Source: Sulfitobacter alexandrii (GTDB lineage Bacteria; Pseudomonadota; Alphaproteobacteria; Rhodobacterales; Rhodobacteraceae). Taken from it: DNA of 64,000 nucleotides. This document shows, piece by piece, positions 1 through 9,688 of the stretch; the stretch's first letter is position 1, and every line of letters starts with the position of its first letter. The stretch spans positions 2,666,001 through 2,730,000 of the forward strand of contig NZ_CP018076.1 of NCBI RefSeq assembly GCF_001886735.1, read 5' to 3'. The notes under the pieces are model-generated. The model made no database searches and had not been told where the DNA came from. It saw only the letters and a list, made by a program, of their open reading frames with translations. Made by a program: the position numbers and the translations under genes.

Positions 1-605
1 TCGGGCATGTCCCCCGCCGCCTGCGCCACCGCGCCCGCCGCGTCACCCGGCCCGTAGCCGAGGTTGCCGAGCGCGGACAATGCATCCGCCTGTGCCGAAC
101 TGGCGGCCGGCGCTGCCCGTGCCGGCCGGCCTGCGGACGGCTCGATCACCTCGGCCTGCGCGTCGCCGTGGGCCCGGGCCGGCGTGCCGCCCATGGCCAT
201 CACGCCGGGCGCCTTGTCCTTGAGCTCCTGCACCACGCGCTGCGCGATTTTCGGACCGACCCCCTTTGCCGCCTTGACCGCGTTCCAGTCGCCCAGCGCG
301 ATGGCCCGGCTCACCCCGTCCGGCCCCAGCGCCCCGAGGATCGCGAGAGACGCCTTGGCACCCACGCCCTGCACAGATGTCAGCAGGCGGTGCCACTCCT
401 TCTCGGCCAAAGTCTGGAAGCCGAAGAGCTGCATCAGGTCCTCGCGGACCACGAGATCGGTATAGAGCGCCACGACCTCGCCCGCGCCGGGCAAGGCGGA
501 AAGGGTCCGTTCCGAGCAGAAGACGAGATAGCCGACCCCGCGCACGTCGATCAGTACGTGATCGGGTGCGCGGTAATCGATCACGCCGGTGATCTTTCCG
601 ATCAT
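1..605 (-). CDS. ruvA: Holliday junction branch migration protein RuvA (3' end beyond window)
   Basis: RuvA binds four-way DNA junctions as a tetramer and loads the RuvB motor during recombinational repair. The visible 201 residues begin [17 protein letters not shown], the usual OB-fold start. Two helix-hairpin-helix motifs follow, [13 protein letters not shown] at about 78-90 and [12 protein letters not shown] at about 114-125, then the flexible linker and the start of domain III. The ATG overlaps the ruvC stop (ATGA), so the two genes are translationally coupled. The protein is cut by the left window edge, and ruvB would be expected just beyond. Start and identity are clear. Confidence 0.95.
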   Translation of the reverse strand, partial: MIGKITGVIDYRAPDHVLIDVRGVGYLVFCSERTLSALPGAGEVVALYTDLVVREDLMQLFGFQTLAEKEWHRLLTSVQGVGAKASLAILGALGPDGVSRAIALGDWNAVKAAKGVGPKIAQRVVQELKDKAPGVMAMGGTPARAHGDAQAEVIEPSAGRPARAAPAASSAQADALSALGNLGYGPGDAAGAVAQAAGDMP

Positions 606-1108
606 GCGCTGGCCCGTGCCACGGCGGCGGCCAGCCCCGAGGCGCCCCCGTGATGCGCGTGGCAGATCGCGATGGCCAGTGCATCCGCCGCATCGGGGCC
701 GGCGATCTCGATCCCCGGCAATTGCATCCGAACCATGTGCGCCACCTGGCCCTTGTCGGCGTGCCCCACGCCGACCACCGTTTTCTTGACCGTGTTGGGC
801 GCGTATTCGCCCACCTCCAGCCCCGCCTGCGCCGGCACCAGCATCGCGATCCCCCGCGCCTGCCCCAGCTTGAGCGTGCCGGCACCGTCCTTGTTGACGA
901 AGGTCTGCTCCACCGCTGCGGACTGCGGGCGGTAGGTGACCAGTACCCGCGTCAGCTGGGCATGCAGCGACAGGAGCCGCCGCGCCAGATCATCGCCCTG
1001 TGACACGATCACCCCGTTCGCCACGTGCGACAGCCGCGGCCCGGACACGTCGATGATCCCCCATCCCAGGTTGCGCAGCCCCGGATCGATGCCAATTACC
1101 CGTATCAT
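602..1108 (-). CDS. ruvC: Crossover junction endodeoxyribonuclease RuvC
   Basis: RuvC resolves Holliday junctions by paired nicking. The 168-residue protein has the RNase-H-fold start [16 protein letters not shown] and all four expected acidic catalytic residues: D8, E67 (in AAVEQTF), and D139 and D142 (in [10 protein letters not shown]). I chose the ATG at 1108 because an upstream in-frame extension of 15 residues (reading [15 protein letters not shown]) is not family-like. It is the first gene of a ruvC-ruvA operon. The length is typical of the family. Confidence 0.96.
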   Translation of the reverse strand: MIRVIGIDPGLRNLGWGIIDVSGPRLSHVANGVIVSQGDDLARRLLSLHAQLTRVLVTYRPQSAAVEQTFVNKDGAGTLKLGQARGIAMLVPAQAGLEVGEYAPNTVKKTVVGVGHADKGQVAHMVRMQLPGIEIAGPDAADALAIAICHAHHGGASGLAAAVARASA

Positions 1109-1439
1109 TCGCCCGATTTCGCCTCTGCTGTTGTTTTTTTGATGCACTAGCACGAAAGGCGAACATCCACCAAGGGCTTTCCTGCGACGGCAGCCCGCGA
1201 CACCAAAAGCGTCGCATTTGCATCACGTCGCCCGTTTTCGGCACTGCAGCATCGGAAAACGACACCAAAACGACTCCGGTTTCCCATTTATTTTCAACAA
1301 TTTATCTCCGTCCACACCTATGCAAAAGGCGCAGGACACACATGCAATTCTGGCAATTGCGCCGGTTTCCGATTCCGCCTATCTGCGCGGCACATCGCCG
1401 GGAAAACCGGCATAACTCTTTTGTAAAAGGACGGCTACA
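1109..1439. promoter_or_regulatory. Divergent intergenic region ruvC / DUF1127 gene
   Basis: This gene-free 331-base gap between divergent genes must hold promoters for both. It is locally AT-richer around 1275-1320. A Shine-Dalgarno-like AAAGGA at about 1426-1431 lies eight bases before the DUF1127 start. I could not assign convincing -35/-10 boxes. Confidence 0.4.
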
Positions 1440-1658
1440 ATGGCAGCTTTCGACACCACCCGCACCGCATACGGCTCCACCAGCGCCGTTTCCCGTTTCT
1501 TCGCCGGTCTGACGTCCGTCGCCTCAACGGTCGCCGCCTGGAACGACGCCCGCGCAACCCGCCGGGCCCTGTCTTCGCTCACCGACCGCGAACTCGACGA
1601 CATCGGCCTCGTCCGGGGCGACATCGACATGGTTGCACAGTCCAACCTGATCCGCTGA
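1440..1658 (+). CDS. DUF1127 domain small protein
   Basis: This 72-residue protein carries the DUF1127 (YjiS-like) motif LSSLTDRELDDIGLVRGDI at about 45-62. The domain is a short, often arginine-rich module widespread in alphaproteobacteria. Some members have been linked to RNA turnover and to phosphate or stress responses, but the role of this copy is unknown. It is a single-gene unit with a good Shine-Dalgarno (AAAGGA) upstream and a strong intrinsic terminator about 50 bases after the stop. Confidence 0.85.
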   Translation: MAAFDTTRTAYGSTSAVSRFFAGLTSVASTVAAWNDARATRRALSSLTDRELDDIGLVRGDIDMVAQSNLIR

Positions 1659-1710
1659 TCGCGGCGCGGCGGCAAGACCGCCGCCGCCCTCCCGGCCCGC
1701 CAGAAAAGAA

Positions 1711-1746
1711 AACCGCGCCTCCCGATCCGGGACGCGCGGTTTTTTG
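1711..1746 (+). terminator. Intrinsic terminator after the DUF1127 gene
   Basis: An eight-base-pair stem AACCGCGC / GCGCGGTT (1711-1718 and 1734-1741) is followed by a T-run, a classic rho-independent terminator for the plus strand. Confidence 0.85.
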
Positions 1747-1803
1747 TTGCCGACCGTCGGAGGGACGACCAGTGCCGGCACCCGTTCGGGCGCGGCGCGG
1801 AAA

Positions 1804-2148
1804 TCAGCGCAGGACCGGCCCCGTCATGGCGGACAGTTTCTCGGTCACGGGGTCGATCGACAGCACCTTGGCACCGGCCCGTTCGATCGCCGTGCCGCTT
1901 TCGAGCTTCGCAAGGCGCTCGTTGTAGGTAACCGGCCCCACCGACGCCACCATGAACACCTTGAGACCCAGAAACCCCAGGGCGAACATCATCAGCAGCT
2001 TGAAGGGGAACCCGCGGCGGCGGCGCTTGGGAACCACGGTGATCAGGCCGTCGCGGCCGACCTTTGTGGCATAGCCATGCGTCATTTTGGCGTGTTTCTT
2101 CCCGAGGTTCGAAATTCGGGCGACAAAGTGGTCGTGTGTCTCAACCAT
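1804..2148 (-). CDS. Conserved hypothetical single-pass membrane protein
   Basis: This 114-residue protein has a basic N-terminal segment (KRRRRG at about 41-46) followed by one hydrophobic helix at roughly 48-68, and a soluble C-terminal part ending MTGPVLR. Positive charges before the helix suggest an N-in, C-out inner-membrane protein. I recognise no family with an assigned role. Codon use matches the neighbours and the reading frame fills the gap before prmA, so it is probably real. A shorter start at the internal MTHGYATKV is possible. Confidence 0.65.
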   Translation of the reverse strand: MVETHDHFVARISNLGKKHAKMTHGYATKVGRDGLITVVPKRRRRGFPFKLLMMFALGFLGLKVFMVASVGPVTYNERLAKLESGTAIERAGAKVLSIDPVTEKLSAMTGPVLR

Positions 2149-2257
2149 GGCAGTGATCTCTCAACATCGGCCCCCACCGCTGTCAGGATCATGCATAGTC
2201 AGAAAATGTGGCAAATTCTGGGCAACTGCCTCAAATGCACCTCAATAGCCCTTCAAT

Positions 2258-3130
2258 TTAGGTGATTTTTTGCAGCGTTAGGGTCGTCCAGTCGACAATG
2301 CTCTGCCGCTGGACCAGATTGACGCCATGGCGTGCATAAACCTCGATCACCTCGCCGGCCTGTTCGTTGAGAATGCCGGACAGAATCGCGTATCCGCCGG
2401 GCTGCAGCGAATCGGCCATGTCGGGCGCCAGCGCGACAAGCGGCCCCTTTAGAATGTTGGCGAAGACGAGGTCGAAGGGGGCTGCGGCCACGAGATCGGG
2501 ATGGCCGAAGCCCGCCGCTTCGATGCAGCGTACGCGGCCGGTCAGCCCATTTGCCGCCACATTCGCCTCCGCCACCTCCACCGCGACGGCGTCGATGTCG
2601 CTTGCCAGTACCGTGTGCGGCCAGATGCGCGCGGCGGCCATGGCCAGCACCGCGGTGCCACAGCCGATGTCAGCCACGTTCCGCCCTTCGAAACCACCCG
2701 TCGCCAGCAGGTCCAGCGCCCGCAGACAGCCCAGCGTGGTGCCATGGTGCCCCGTACCAAAGGCCATCGCCGCCTCGATCAGCAGCGGCTCGACCCCCTC
2801 GGGTACCTTGTCCGCGTCATGGCTGCCGTAGACAAAGAAACGGCCGGCCTCGACCGGGGCCAGTTCGCGCCGGACATGGGCGACCCAGTCGGTTTCCGGC
2901 AGTTCGGACACGACGAAGGGCTTGGCCCCCATCGCCGCCGCCAGCACCGCGAGGCTCGCGTCGTCTGGCGCTTCCTCGAAATAGGCGCCGACCTCCCACA
3001 GGCCGGATCCGTCTTCCATCTCGAACACGCCGACACCGGTGGGTTCGGGTGTCATCGCTTCCATCGCCTCGCCCAGCTTGTAGGCGGGCGTGCGACCTTC
3101 GAGGGTGGTGAGGGCGGTGAAAGTGGGCAT
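2258..3130 (-). CDS. prmA: Ribosomal protein L11 methyltransferase PrmA
   Basis: This is a SAM-dependent methyltransferase that modifies amino and lysine groups of ribosomal protein L11. In the 290-residue protein the MAFGTGHH element (122-129), the SAM-binding motif ADIGCGTAVLA (153-163) and the active-site motif FANILKGPL (223-231) are intact and correctly ordered. Its start overlaps the stop of the upstream MATE gene (TGATG), so MFS, MATE and prmA form one tightly packed minus-strand unit. The length is normal for the alphaproteobacterial form. Confidence 0.92.
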   Translation of the reverse strand: MPTFTALTTLEGRTPAYKLGEAMEAMTPEPTGVGVFEMEDGSGLWEVGAYFEEAPDDASLAVLAAAMGAKPFVVSELPETDWVAHVRRELAPVEAGRFFVYGSHDADKVPEGVEPLLIEAAMAFGTGHHGTTLGCLRALDLLATGGFEGRNVADIGCGTAVLAMAAARIWPHTVLASDIDAVAVEVAEANVAANGLTGRVRCIEAAGFGHPDLVAAAPFDLVFANILKGPLVALAPDMADSLQPGGYAILSGILNEQAGEVIEVYARHGVNLVQRQSIVDWTTLTLQKIT

Positions 3131-4524
3131 CAGCGTCTCCGGTGTTTGTCGATGTTCGGGTAGGGCTGCGGCGGTACCGGGTCAAGGGGGGCCCCCACCG
3201 GGCCGCTCAGGCTCCTGACGTAGAACCATCCCCAGGTCGCCGCCGCGATCCCGACCACCGCGCCCGCAAGCGCCTGCCCATAGATGACGCCCTGCGCGCC
3301 GAAGCCCGCCGCCAGCAGCGCCGCGGCGGGCCAGCTCAACAGGCCGTCCTTGACCCAGTTCACCAGCGTGGAACGGCCCGCGCGGCCCAGGTTGTTGAAG
3401 GCCGCGTTGGACACGAACAGCGCCCCGATGAAGACGAAACCGCCGACACCGACCAGCGTGAAGGCGTGCAGCACCTCCGCACCGCGCCCTTCCAGCCCGA
3501 ACAGGGCGATGACCTGCGGCGTCGCGGCCAGAAGCAACCCCCAGGCCGCCAGCGTGTAGATGGCACAGAATATCAGGGCGTCCCGGTAGGTGCTACGCAC
3601 CCGGCTCATCTGTCCGGCACCGTAGTTCTGGCCGAAGATGCCGCCGATGGCGCCCGAAAGCGAGAAGATGCCCCCGAAGACCACGACGGTCAGCCGCCCG
3701 ATCACGGCCCATGCGGCCATGGCGTCATCGCCGAACTGCGCCATGACGATGGTCAGGAAATAGTTGCCTGCCGGGGTGGACATCTGCGTCGCCACAGCAG
3801 GCACGGCGACGGCGGCGAAGGGCCCCGCGATATTGCGCAGGGTCCGCAGGCGGGGGCGGTCCAGCAGCCCCAACTGGACCACGGAAAAGTAGAGCGCCAG
3901 CCCAAGCAGGCTGAACCTGAACAGGACCAGCCCGATGGCCGCCCCGTCCAGCCCCCAACCGAGGTAGAAGATCAGGATCGGATCCAGCACCAGCAGCACC
4001 ACGCCTGAGAACAGCGTCACGTACATCGCCTTGGCCCCGTAGCCATGCGCGCGCAGAACCCCCGAACAGGCCAGCGAGGCCGACATCGGGATCAGCGACG
4101 GGATGGTGATCGCAAGATACCGCGCCGCCAGCCGGGCGGTTTCGCCGGTCGCCCCCGCAAGTCCGACAAGCTCGTGCCGGAAGCCGACGATCGCCACGAC
4201 CACCAGCGTCAGGACGCAGGCGGCGATCACGGCCCCCGCCGATGCCTGACGCCGGGCCTGTGCATGGGCGCCTGCCCCGATGCTGCGCGAGATCACGGCA
4301 GTGGTCGCGATCATCAGCCCCACGGCGATGGACACCGAAAAGAACTGGACCGCATAGGCGAACCCGATCGCTGCCACCAGTTGCGGATCGCCCAGTTGCG
4401 AGATCCACAGCAGGTTGGCCGCGTCGACCAGGAAGACAAAAGTGATGCCCAGTGCGCCGGTCGCGGTCATGCGCACCACGTGGCCCATGGTGCCGCCGGT
4501 CAGGAAACGACCCTGCGCCGCCAT
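3130..4524 (-). CDS. MATE family efflux transporter
   Basis: This 464-residue polytopic inner-membrane protein starts MAAQGRFLTGGTMGHV and has about 12 hydrophobic helices. The MATE hallmarks are visible, for example the early ANLLWISQLGD segment and the second-half repeat GAIGGIFGQNYGAGQ. MATE carriers export cationic drugs or metabolites by sodium or proton antiport; the substrate here is unknown. The ATG at 4524 is used because the frame remains open far upstream only as an antisense artefact of the MFS gene. It overlaps that gene's stop by one base (TGATG). Confidence 0.9.
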   Translation of the reverse strand: MAAQGRFLTGGTMGHVVRMTATGALGITFVFLVDAANLLWISQLGDPQLVAAIGFAYAVQFFSVSIAVGLMIATTAVISRSIGAGAHAQARRQASAGAVIAACVLTLVVVAIVGFRHELVGLAGATGETARLAARYLAITIPSLIPMSASLACSGVLRAHGYGAKAMYVTLFSGVVLLVLDPILIFYLGWGLDGAAIGLVLFRFSLLGLALYFSVVQLGLLDRPRLRTLRNIAGPFAAVAVPAVATQMSTPAGNYFLTIVMAQFGDDAMAAWAVIGRLTVVVFGGIFSLSGAIGGIFGQNYGAGQMSRVRSTYRDALIFCAIYTLAAWGLLLAATPQVIALFGLEGRGAEVLHAFTLVGVGGFVFIGALFVSNAAFNNLGRAGRSTLVNWVKDGLLSWPAAALLAAGFGAQGVIYGQALAGAVVGIAAATWGWFYVRSLSGPVGAPLDPVPPQPYPNIDKHRRR

Positions 4525-5756
4525 CACTCCGCCGCCTGGGGCACCGCGCTGGCAAAGATCGTCTCGTTCCCTGGCATCGGATGACGCGGGATCAGCATTG
4601 CCAGCCCGAACGAGATCGCCGCCATACCGGCCGCCAGAAAGAACACCGCCGCGGGCGAGACGAGCCACAGCAGCCCCAGCAGCACCGGCAGGAAGACCGC
4701 CGCGATATGATTGATGGTGAATGCCACCGCCGCGGTGGGCGCGATGTCGGCCGGGTCGGCGATCTTCTGGAAATAGGTCTTGAGCGCCAGCGCCAGCCCG
4801 AAGAAGAGGTGGTCCAGCACGTAAAGCCCTGCCGCCACCACCACGCCCCAGCCGAGGTAGTAGACACCGCCGTAGGCCAGAAAGACGCAGACCAGCCCGA
4901 TGTACTCGAACCCCAGCGTGCGGCGCTCTCCGAAATGTCCGACCGCGCGCCCCATCAGCGGCGCGAGGATCATGTTCGCGATCAGGTTGACGAGGTAGAG
5001 CGCGGTGATCTGGTGCACCTCGTAGCCGAAGCGTTCGACCATCATGAACCCCGCGAAAACGACGAAGATCTGCCGTCGCGCACCGGCCATGAACTGCATC
5101 GCGTAGTAGAGCCAGTAGCGGCGGCGGAGCACCATCTTCTTGATCTGGGGTGTCGGCGCCTCGAACTGGGGATAGGCCAGCATGGCGAAGACCGCGATCA
5201 CCAGCGTGACCCCGCCGCCGGCCAGGTAGACGGTGTCGTAGCTCAGCCCCAGCGTCTCCCACAGGGCCATGATGGCGAGGTAGGCCACCAGCGTCGCGAA
5301 GGAGCCGGCCGCGAGCAGCCAGCCCAGCATCCGCGGCGCGTCCTCGATCTTCAGCCACTGCAGCTGAAGGGACTGGTTGACCGTCTCGTAGTAGTGGAAC
5401 CCGATCGACGACAGCATGGTGATCGTCAGGATACCGCCCATCGACGGAAACCATGCGGTCACCGCCGTCGCCGCCCCCAGCAGTGCCAGCGACACCAGCC
5501 CCAGCACCTGTTCGCGCACGAAGATGATGATCGCGATCACCCCCACGGCGAGAAAGCCGGGTATCTCGCGCACGGTGTGCAGCAGCCCGATATCCGATCC
5601 GTCGAAATCGGCCACCTCGATGACGAAGTTGTTCAGCAGCGCGGACCACGTGTTGAAGGCGATCGGCATCGCCAGCGCCATGAGAAAGAGCAGTGCAACG
5701 GGCCGCCGCCAGAAGGGCTGACGCTTTGCATCTTCGAGGGTCACGTATTGGGTCAT
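4524..5756 (-). CDS. MFS transporter
   Basis: This major facilitator superfamily carrier has about 410 residues and 12 predicted transmembrane helices. There is a charged cytoplasmic loop near the middle (PQFEAPTPQIKKMVLRRRY). I prefer the start MTQYVTLEDAKRQ at 5756; an in-frame ATG ten codons upstream (5786) is also possible. The substrate cannot be inferred. It heads the MFS-MATE-prmA unit and is coupled to the MATE gene by a TGATG overlap. Confidence 0.87.
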   Translation of the reverse strand: MTQYVTLEDAKRQPFWRRPVALLFLMALAMPIAFNTWSALLNNFVIEVADFDGSDIGLLHTVREIPGFLAVGVIAIIIFVREQVLGLVSLALLGAATAVTAWFPSMGGILTITMLSSIGFHYYETVNQSLQLQWLKIEDAPRMLGWLLAAGSFATLVAYLAIMALWETLGLSYDTVYLAGGGVTLVIAVFAMLAYPQFEAPTPQIKKMVLRRRYWLYYAMQFMAGARRQIFVVFAGFMMVERFGYEVHQITALYLVNLIANMILAPLMGRAVGHFGERRTLGFEYIGLVCVFLAYGGVYYLGWGVVVAAGLYVLDHLFFGLALALKTYFQKIADPADIAPTAAVAFTINHIAAVFLPVLLGLLWLVSPAAVFFLAAGMAAISFGLAMLIPRHPMPGNETIFASAVPQAAE

Positions 5757-5828
5757 GTCCTTGGCAATACGCCTGTCACGCGCCAAAGACGAGAGAGAAA
5801 AAGACGGGCCGCCGCGCCGCGCGGCGTC

Positions 5829-8024
5829 TCAGTAGAAGCTTTGAGGGTCGATATCCACGGATAGGCGCAGGTCGCCCTTCAGCTTCACCTGCGCCACCCA
5901 GACGGAAAGCGCTTCCTGAAGCGGGGCGGACTTGTCGGCCTTGACCAGCAGGCGGACACGGTGCCGGCCACGGACCCGCGCGATCGGCGCAGGGGCGGGG
6001 CCGAAGACCTGTGCGCCGATGCGCCTGATCGGCGCGTCCCGCTGCGCCAGCAGGTTGCCCGCGTCGAACACCTGCGCGACGTCGGGGCCCGACAGGATGA
6101 TGCCGGCCATCCGGCCATAGGGGGGCACCCCGGCCTGCCGCCGCTCCTGCGCCTCGGCGGACCAGAAGGCCTCTTCGTCCCCCGCGAGAATCGCGCGGAT
6201 CACCGGATGTTCGGGCTGGTAGGTCTGCAGCAGGGCGACGCCCGGCGCCTCGGCCCGCCCCGCCCGGCCCGCCACCTGCCGCATCAACTGGAACGTCCGT
6301 TCCGCCGCCCGCAGGTCCGAGCCCTGCAGCCCCAGATCCGCGTCGATCACACCAACAAGGGTCAGCTTGGGAAAATTGTGCCCCTTGGCCACCAGCTGCG
6401 TGCCGATGACGATATCCGCCGCGCCCTGGGCGATGCCCGCGATCTCGGCCTTGAGCGCCCGGGCAGAGCCGTACATGTCGGAAGACAGCACCGCCACCCG
6501 CGCGTCCGGCCAGAGCGCGGCGGCCTCCTCGCCCAGCCTTTCGACCCCCGGTCCCACCGGGGCCAGACGGTCCTCCGCCTCGCAGGAGGGGCAGACATGC
6601 GGCATCGGCTTGCTTTCGCCGCACTGGTGGCAGACCAGCCGCTTGAGAAACCGGTGCTCCACCATCCGCGCATCGCACTGGTCGCAGCCGATCTGGTGCC
6701 CGCAAGCCCGGCACAGCGTCACCGGCGCATAGCCCCGCCGGTTGATGAACAGCATCGCCTGCTCGCCCCGCGCCAGTCGCTCGTCGACTTCGCGTTTCAG
6801 CGCAGGCGACACCCAGCGGTCGGCAGGCAGCCCCTCGGCGCGCATGTCGATCGCGCCCATGCGGGGCATGACCGCCTCCCCGAAGCGCGAGGTCAGTTCG
6901 AGCCTGCGGTACTTGCCCGCCTCCACGTTCGCCCAGGTCTCGAGCGAGGGGGTGGCGCTGGCCAGAACGACCTGCGCGCCGCAGATCGACGCGCGCAGCA
7001 CGGCCATGTCTCGGGCGTGGTAAAGCACCCCGTCCTCCTGCTTGTAGGACGTGTCATGTTCCTCGTCGACGACGATCAGCCCCAGATCCCGATACGGCAG
7101 GAACAGGGCCGACCGTGCCCCGATGACCAGTTGCGCCTGCCCCTGCCCCACCATGCGCCAGATGCGGCGGCGTTCGGTCATCGTGGCGCCGGAATGCCAT
7201 TCCGCAGGTTTGGCGCCAAAGCGCGCCTCCACGCGGTGCAGGAACTGTTCGGTCAGGGCAATCTCGGGCAGTAGCACAAGCGCCTGCCGCCCCGCACGCA
7301 GGGTGGCCGCGACCGCTTCGAGATAGACCTCGGTCTTGCCAGACCCCGTCACCCCGCGCAGCAGGGTCGTCCCGTAGGCGCCCGACCGTACCGCTTCGGC
7401 CAGCGCCGCGGCCCCTGCCGCCTGATCCGCGGTCAGCGCCTTGCCCGGCAAATCCGGGTCCAGCCGGGCGAACGGCAGATCGCGCGGGCTGTCCTCTTCC
7501 AGGATCGCGCCCTGCCCTACCAATCCCTTGACCACCGACGGCGTGACACCGGCCAGCTCCGCCAGTTCCTTGAGGGTGAAGGCGAGGTCGCCGTATTGGG
7601 CCAGACTTTCCAGCACCCGCCGCCGCGCGTCCGTCATGCGGTCAGGTTCCGCCCCGCCGCGCCGGTAGACCTTGCGCATCGACGGCGGATCGCCCAACCC
7701 CGGCGCACGGGTGGCCAGGCGCAGCATCGCGGGCATCGGCGTCAGCGTATAGGCCGCCGCCCGCGCAAGGAAGCTGCGCATCTCCTCGCGCATCGGAGCG
7801 GCATCCAGCACCCGGATGACCGATCGGATCTTCGACAGGTCGTAGTCGCCCTGCCCCGCGCCCCAGACCACGCCAAGCACCTTGCGCGGCCCCAGCGGTA
7901 CCTCGACGAAGGCGCCAAGGTGACAGCCCCCTTCGGGCGCGCGATAGTCAAGGGCCCGCCCCAGTGGCTGGGTGGTCATCACCGCGACGAGATCGCCCTG
8001 ATCGAAGTATTCCGGTTCGTCCAC
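5829..8024 (-). CDS. priA: Primosomal protein N' (replication restart helicase PriA)
   Basis: PriA recognises stalled forks and D-loops and reloads the replicative helicase. The 731-residue protein shows Walker A GVTGSGKT (224-231), the DEEH box VVDEEHD (318-324) and motif III LASATPS. It also has the eight-cysteine zinc-binding insertion, with CRACGH at 438-443 through CPSCEA at 478-483. The apparent start is GTG at 8024. A TalC-type transaldolase lies divergently upstream, a common alphaproteobacterial neighbourhood. Confidence 0.95.
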   Translation of the reverse strand: MDEPEYFDQGDLVAVMTTQPLGRALDYRAPEGGCHLGAFVEVPLGPRKVLGVVWGAGQGDYDLSKIRSVIRVLDAAPMREEMRSFLARAAAYTLTPMPAMLRLATRAPGLGDPPSMRKVYRRGGAEPDRMTDARRRVLESLAQYGDLAFTLKELAELAGVTPSVVKGLVGQGAILEEDSPRDLPFARLDPDLPGKALTADQAAGAAALAEAVRSGAYGTTLLRGVTGSGKTEVYLEAVAATLRAGRQALVLLPEIALTEQFLHRVEARFGAKPAEWHSGATMTERRRIWRMVGQGQAQLVIGARSALFLPYRDLGLIVVDEEHDTSYKQEDGVLYHARDMAVLRASICGAQVVLASATPSLETWANVEAGKYRRLELTSRFGEAVMPRMGAIDMRAEGLPADRWVSPALKREVDERLARGEQAMLFINRRGYAPVTLCRACGHQIGCDQCDARMVEHRFLKRLVCHQCGESKPMPHVCPSCEAEDRLAPVGPGVERLGEEAAALWPDARVAVLSSDMYGSARALKAEIAGIAQGAADIVIGTQLVAKGHNFPKLTLVGVIDADLGLQGSDLRAAERTFQLMRQVAGRAGRAEAPGVALLQTYQPEHPVIRAILAGDEEAFWSAEAQERRQAGVPPYGRMAGIILSGPDVAQVFDAGNLLAQRDAPIRRIGAQVFGPAPAPIARVRGRHRVRLLVKADKSAPLQEALSVWVAQVKLKGDLRLSVDIDPQSFY

Positions 8025-8142
8025 CTGTGCCCCATCCAGGAAATTCGCAATTGAAGGCTTTCAGCATCGCAGATCATGCGATAAAGCCAAGGCGACAGAG
8101 ATAACCGTTAGCGCCACCATTCCAAGCCACGAGGACACCGAA

Positions 8143-8796
8143 ATGAAATTTTTCGTAGACACCGCGCAAATCGACGCGATCGCCGAGTTGAACGAGCTGG
8201 GCATGGTCGACGGGGTCACGACGAACCCCTCGCTGATCCTCAAATCCGGCCGCGACATCATCGAGGTCACCCGCGAAATCTGTGAAATGGTGACCGGCCC
8301 GGTCAGCGCCGAAGTGGTCGCCCTGGACGCGGACACCATGATCGCCGAGGGCCGCAAGCTGGCCGAGATCGCCGACAACATCACGATCAAGCTGCCGCTG
8401 ACCTGGGACGGGCTGAAGGCCTGCAAGATCCTGTCGGGCGAAGGCCGGATGGTCAACGTCACGCTGTGCTTCTCGGCCAATCAGGCGCTGCTGGCGGCAA
8501 AGGCCGGGGCGACCTTCATCTCGCCCTTCATCGGCCGGCTGGACGACATCCACCTCGACGGCATGGACCTGATCCACGACATTCGCACGATCTATGACAA
8601 CTACGGGTTCGAGACCAACATCCTCGCAGCCTCCATCCGGTCGGTGAACCACGTGCACGAATGCGCGCTCGCCGGGGCCGACGTGATGACCGCGCCGCCC
8701 GACGTGATCAAGAAGCTGGCATTCCACCCGCTGACCGACAAGGGTCTGGACCAGTTCACCAAGGACTGGGAAAAAACCGGTCAGAAAATCCTCTGA
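8143..8796 (+). CDS. tal: Transaldolase, TalC/FSA-type
   Basis: This 217-residue class I aldolase belongs to the small transaldolase / fructose-6-phosphate aldolase family of the non-oxidative pentose phosphate pathway. Visible motifs are [10 protein letters not shown] (23-32), the Schiff-base lysine K83 in TIKLPLT, and [11 protein letters not shown] (125-135). A phenylalanine at 129, where FSA enzymes carry tyrosine, favours transaldolase over aldolase activity; that is an inference from family knowledge. A GAGGA Shine-Dalgarno precedes the ATG. Confidence 0.93.
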   Translation: MKFFVDTAQIDAIAELNELGMVDGVTTNPSLILKSGRDIIEVTREICEMVTGPVSAEVVALDADTMIAEGRKLAEIADNITIKLPLTWDGLKACKILSGEGRMVNVTLCFSANQALLAAKAGATFISPFIGRLDDIHLDGMDLIHDIRTIYDNYGFETNILAASIRSVNHVHECALAGADVMTAPPDVIKKLAFHPLTDKGLDQFTKDWEKTGQKIL

Positions 8797-8980
8797 TCCC
8801 GATACGACCGGCCGGCTTCCGGCGGGGCGGTCGCCCTGCCGTTCCGGGGCATCGGCCGTGTCTTTCCCCACGAGGGCACAAAATCGCAACGCCGCGGATT
8901 TTTACCGGAACCGGGGCGAAAAAGGGGCGGCATTCGTCGTGCGGCGATGCTATACCGTAGCAAATCAGCCAGAGACCGAC

Positions 8981-9688
8981 ATGAGCAGCAGCCCCAAGAT
9001 TGACGACGCCCTGCGCGAGGCGATCATTTCGCAACCCGATGTGATCCTCGACGATACCGACGTGATGCAGGCACTGATCGCGGCGAACGAAAAGGCCATG
9101 GGCGGCAACATCGTCGACCTGCGCGGCATCGCGATGGAACGTCTGGAATCCCGGCTCGACCGGCTCGAGGACACGCACCGCAGCGTCATCGCCGCCGCCT
9201 ACGAGAACCTTGCCGGGACCAACCAGATCCACCGCGCCATCCTGCGGATGATGGACCCGGTCGAATTCGAGCCATTCCTGCGCGATCTTGGCGGCGAAGT
9301 CGCCGATATCCTGCGCGTGGACGCGGTCAAGCTGGTGCTGGAATCCGTGCAGAACGACAGCGATCCGGCAGTTCAGCGGCTGGGAGACGTCCTGAGCGTG
9401 GCCGAGCCGGGTTTCATCGACGGCTACCTGACACAGGGCCGGGGCGGCGCACCGCGGCAGGTTACCCTGCGTGGCGTGCAGGACGGCGCCGAACGCATCT
9501 ACGGCGAGAAATCCGACTGGATCCGGTCCGAGGCGTGCCTCAAGCTGGATTTCGGCGCGGGCCGCCTGCCGGGCCTGCTTGTCCTCGGGGCGGAGGATCC
9601 GCACATGTTCGGCCCGCAGCAGGGGACCGACCTGCTCACTTTCTTCGCCGGCGTGTTCGAGCGGACGATGCGCCGCTGGCTGTCTTGA
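8981..9688 (+). CDS. DUF484 family protein (GAF-like)
   Basis: This 235-residue protein has the DUF484 arrangement: an N-terminal helical part (DALREAIISQPDVILDD) and a C-terminal GAF-like domain ending GTDLLTFFAGVFERTMRRWL. DUF484 genes are regularly found directly upstream of xerC; the molecular function is unknown. The ATG at 8981 was chosen over upstream in-frame starts because the family begins near MSSSPKIDDALRE. Its stop overlaps the TTG start of xerC. Confidence 0.88.
   Translation: MSSSPKIDDALREAIISQPDVILDDTDVMQALIAANEKAMGGNIVDLRGIAMERLESRLDRLEDTHRSVIAAAYENLAGTNQIHRAILRMMDPVEFEPFLRDLGGEVADILRVDAVKLVLESVQNDSDPAVQRLGDVLSVAEPGFIDGYLTQGRGGAPRQVTLRGVQDGAERIYGEKSDWIRSEACLKLDFGAGRLPGLLVLGAEDPHMFGPQQGTDLLTFFAGVFERTMRRWLS

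Noticed and set aside
4452..5864. A 470-codon plus-strand frame opposite the MFS gene
   Set aside because: Antisense to a clear membrane transporter; the product is hydrophilic low-complexity sequence.
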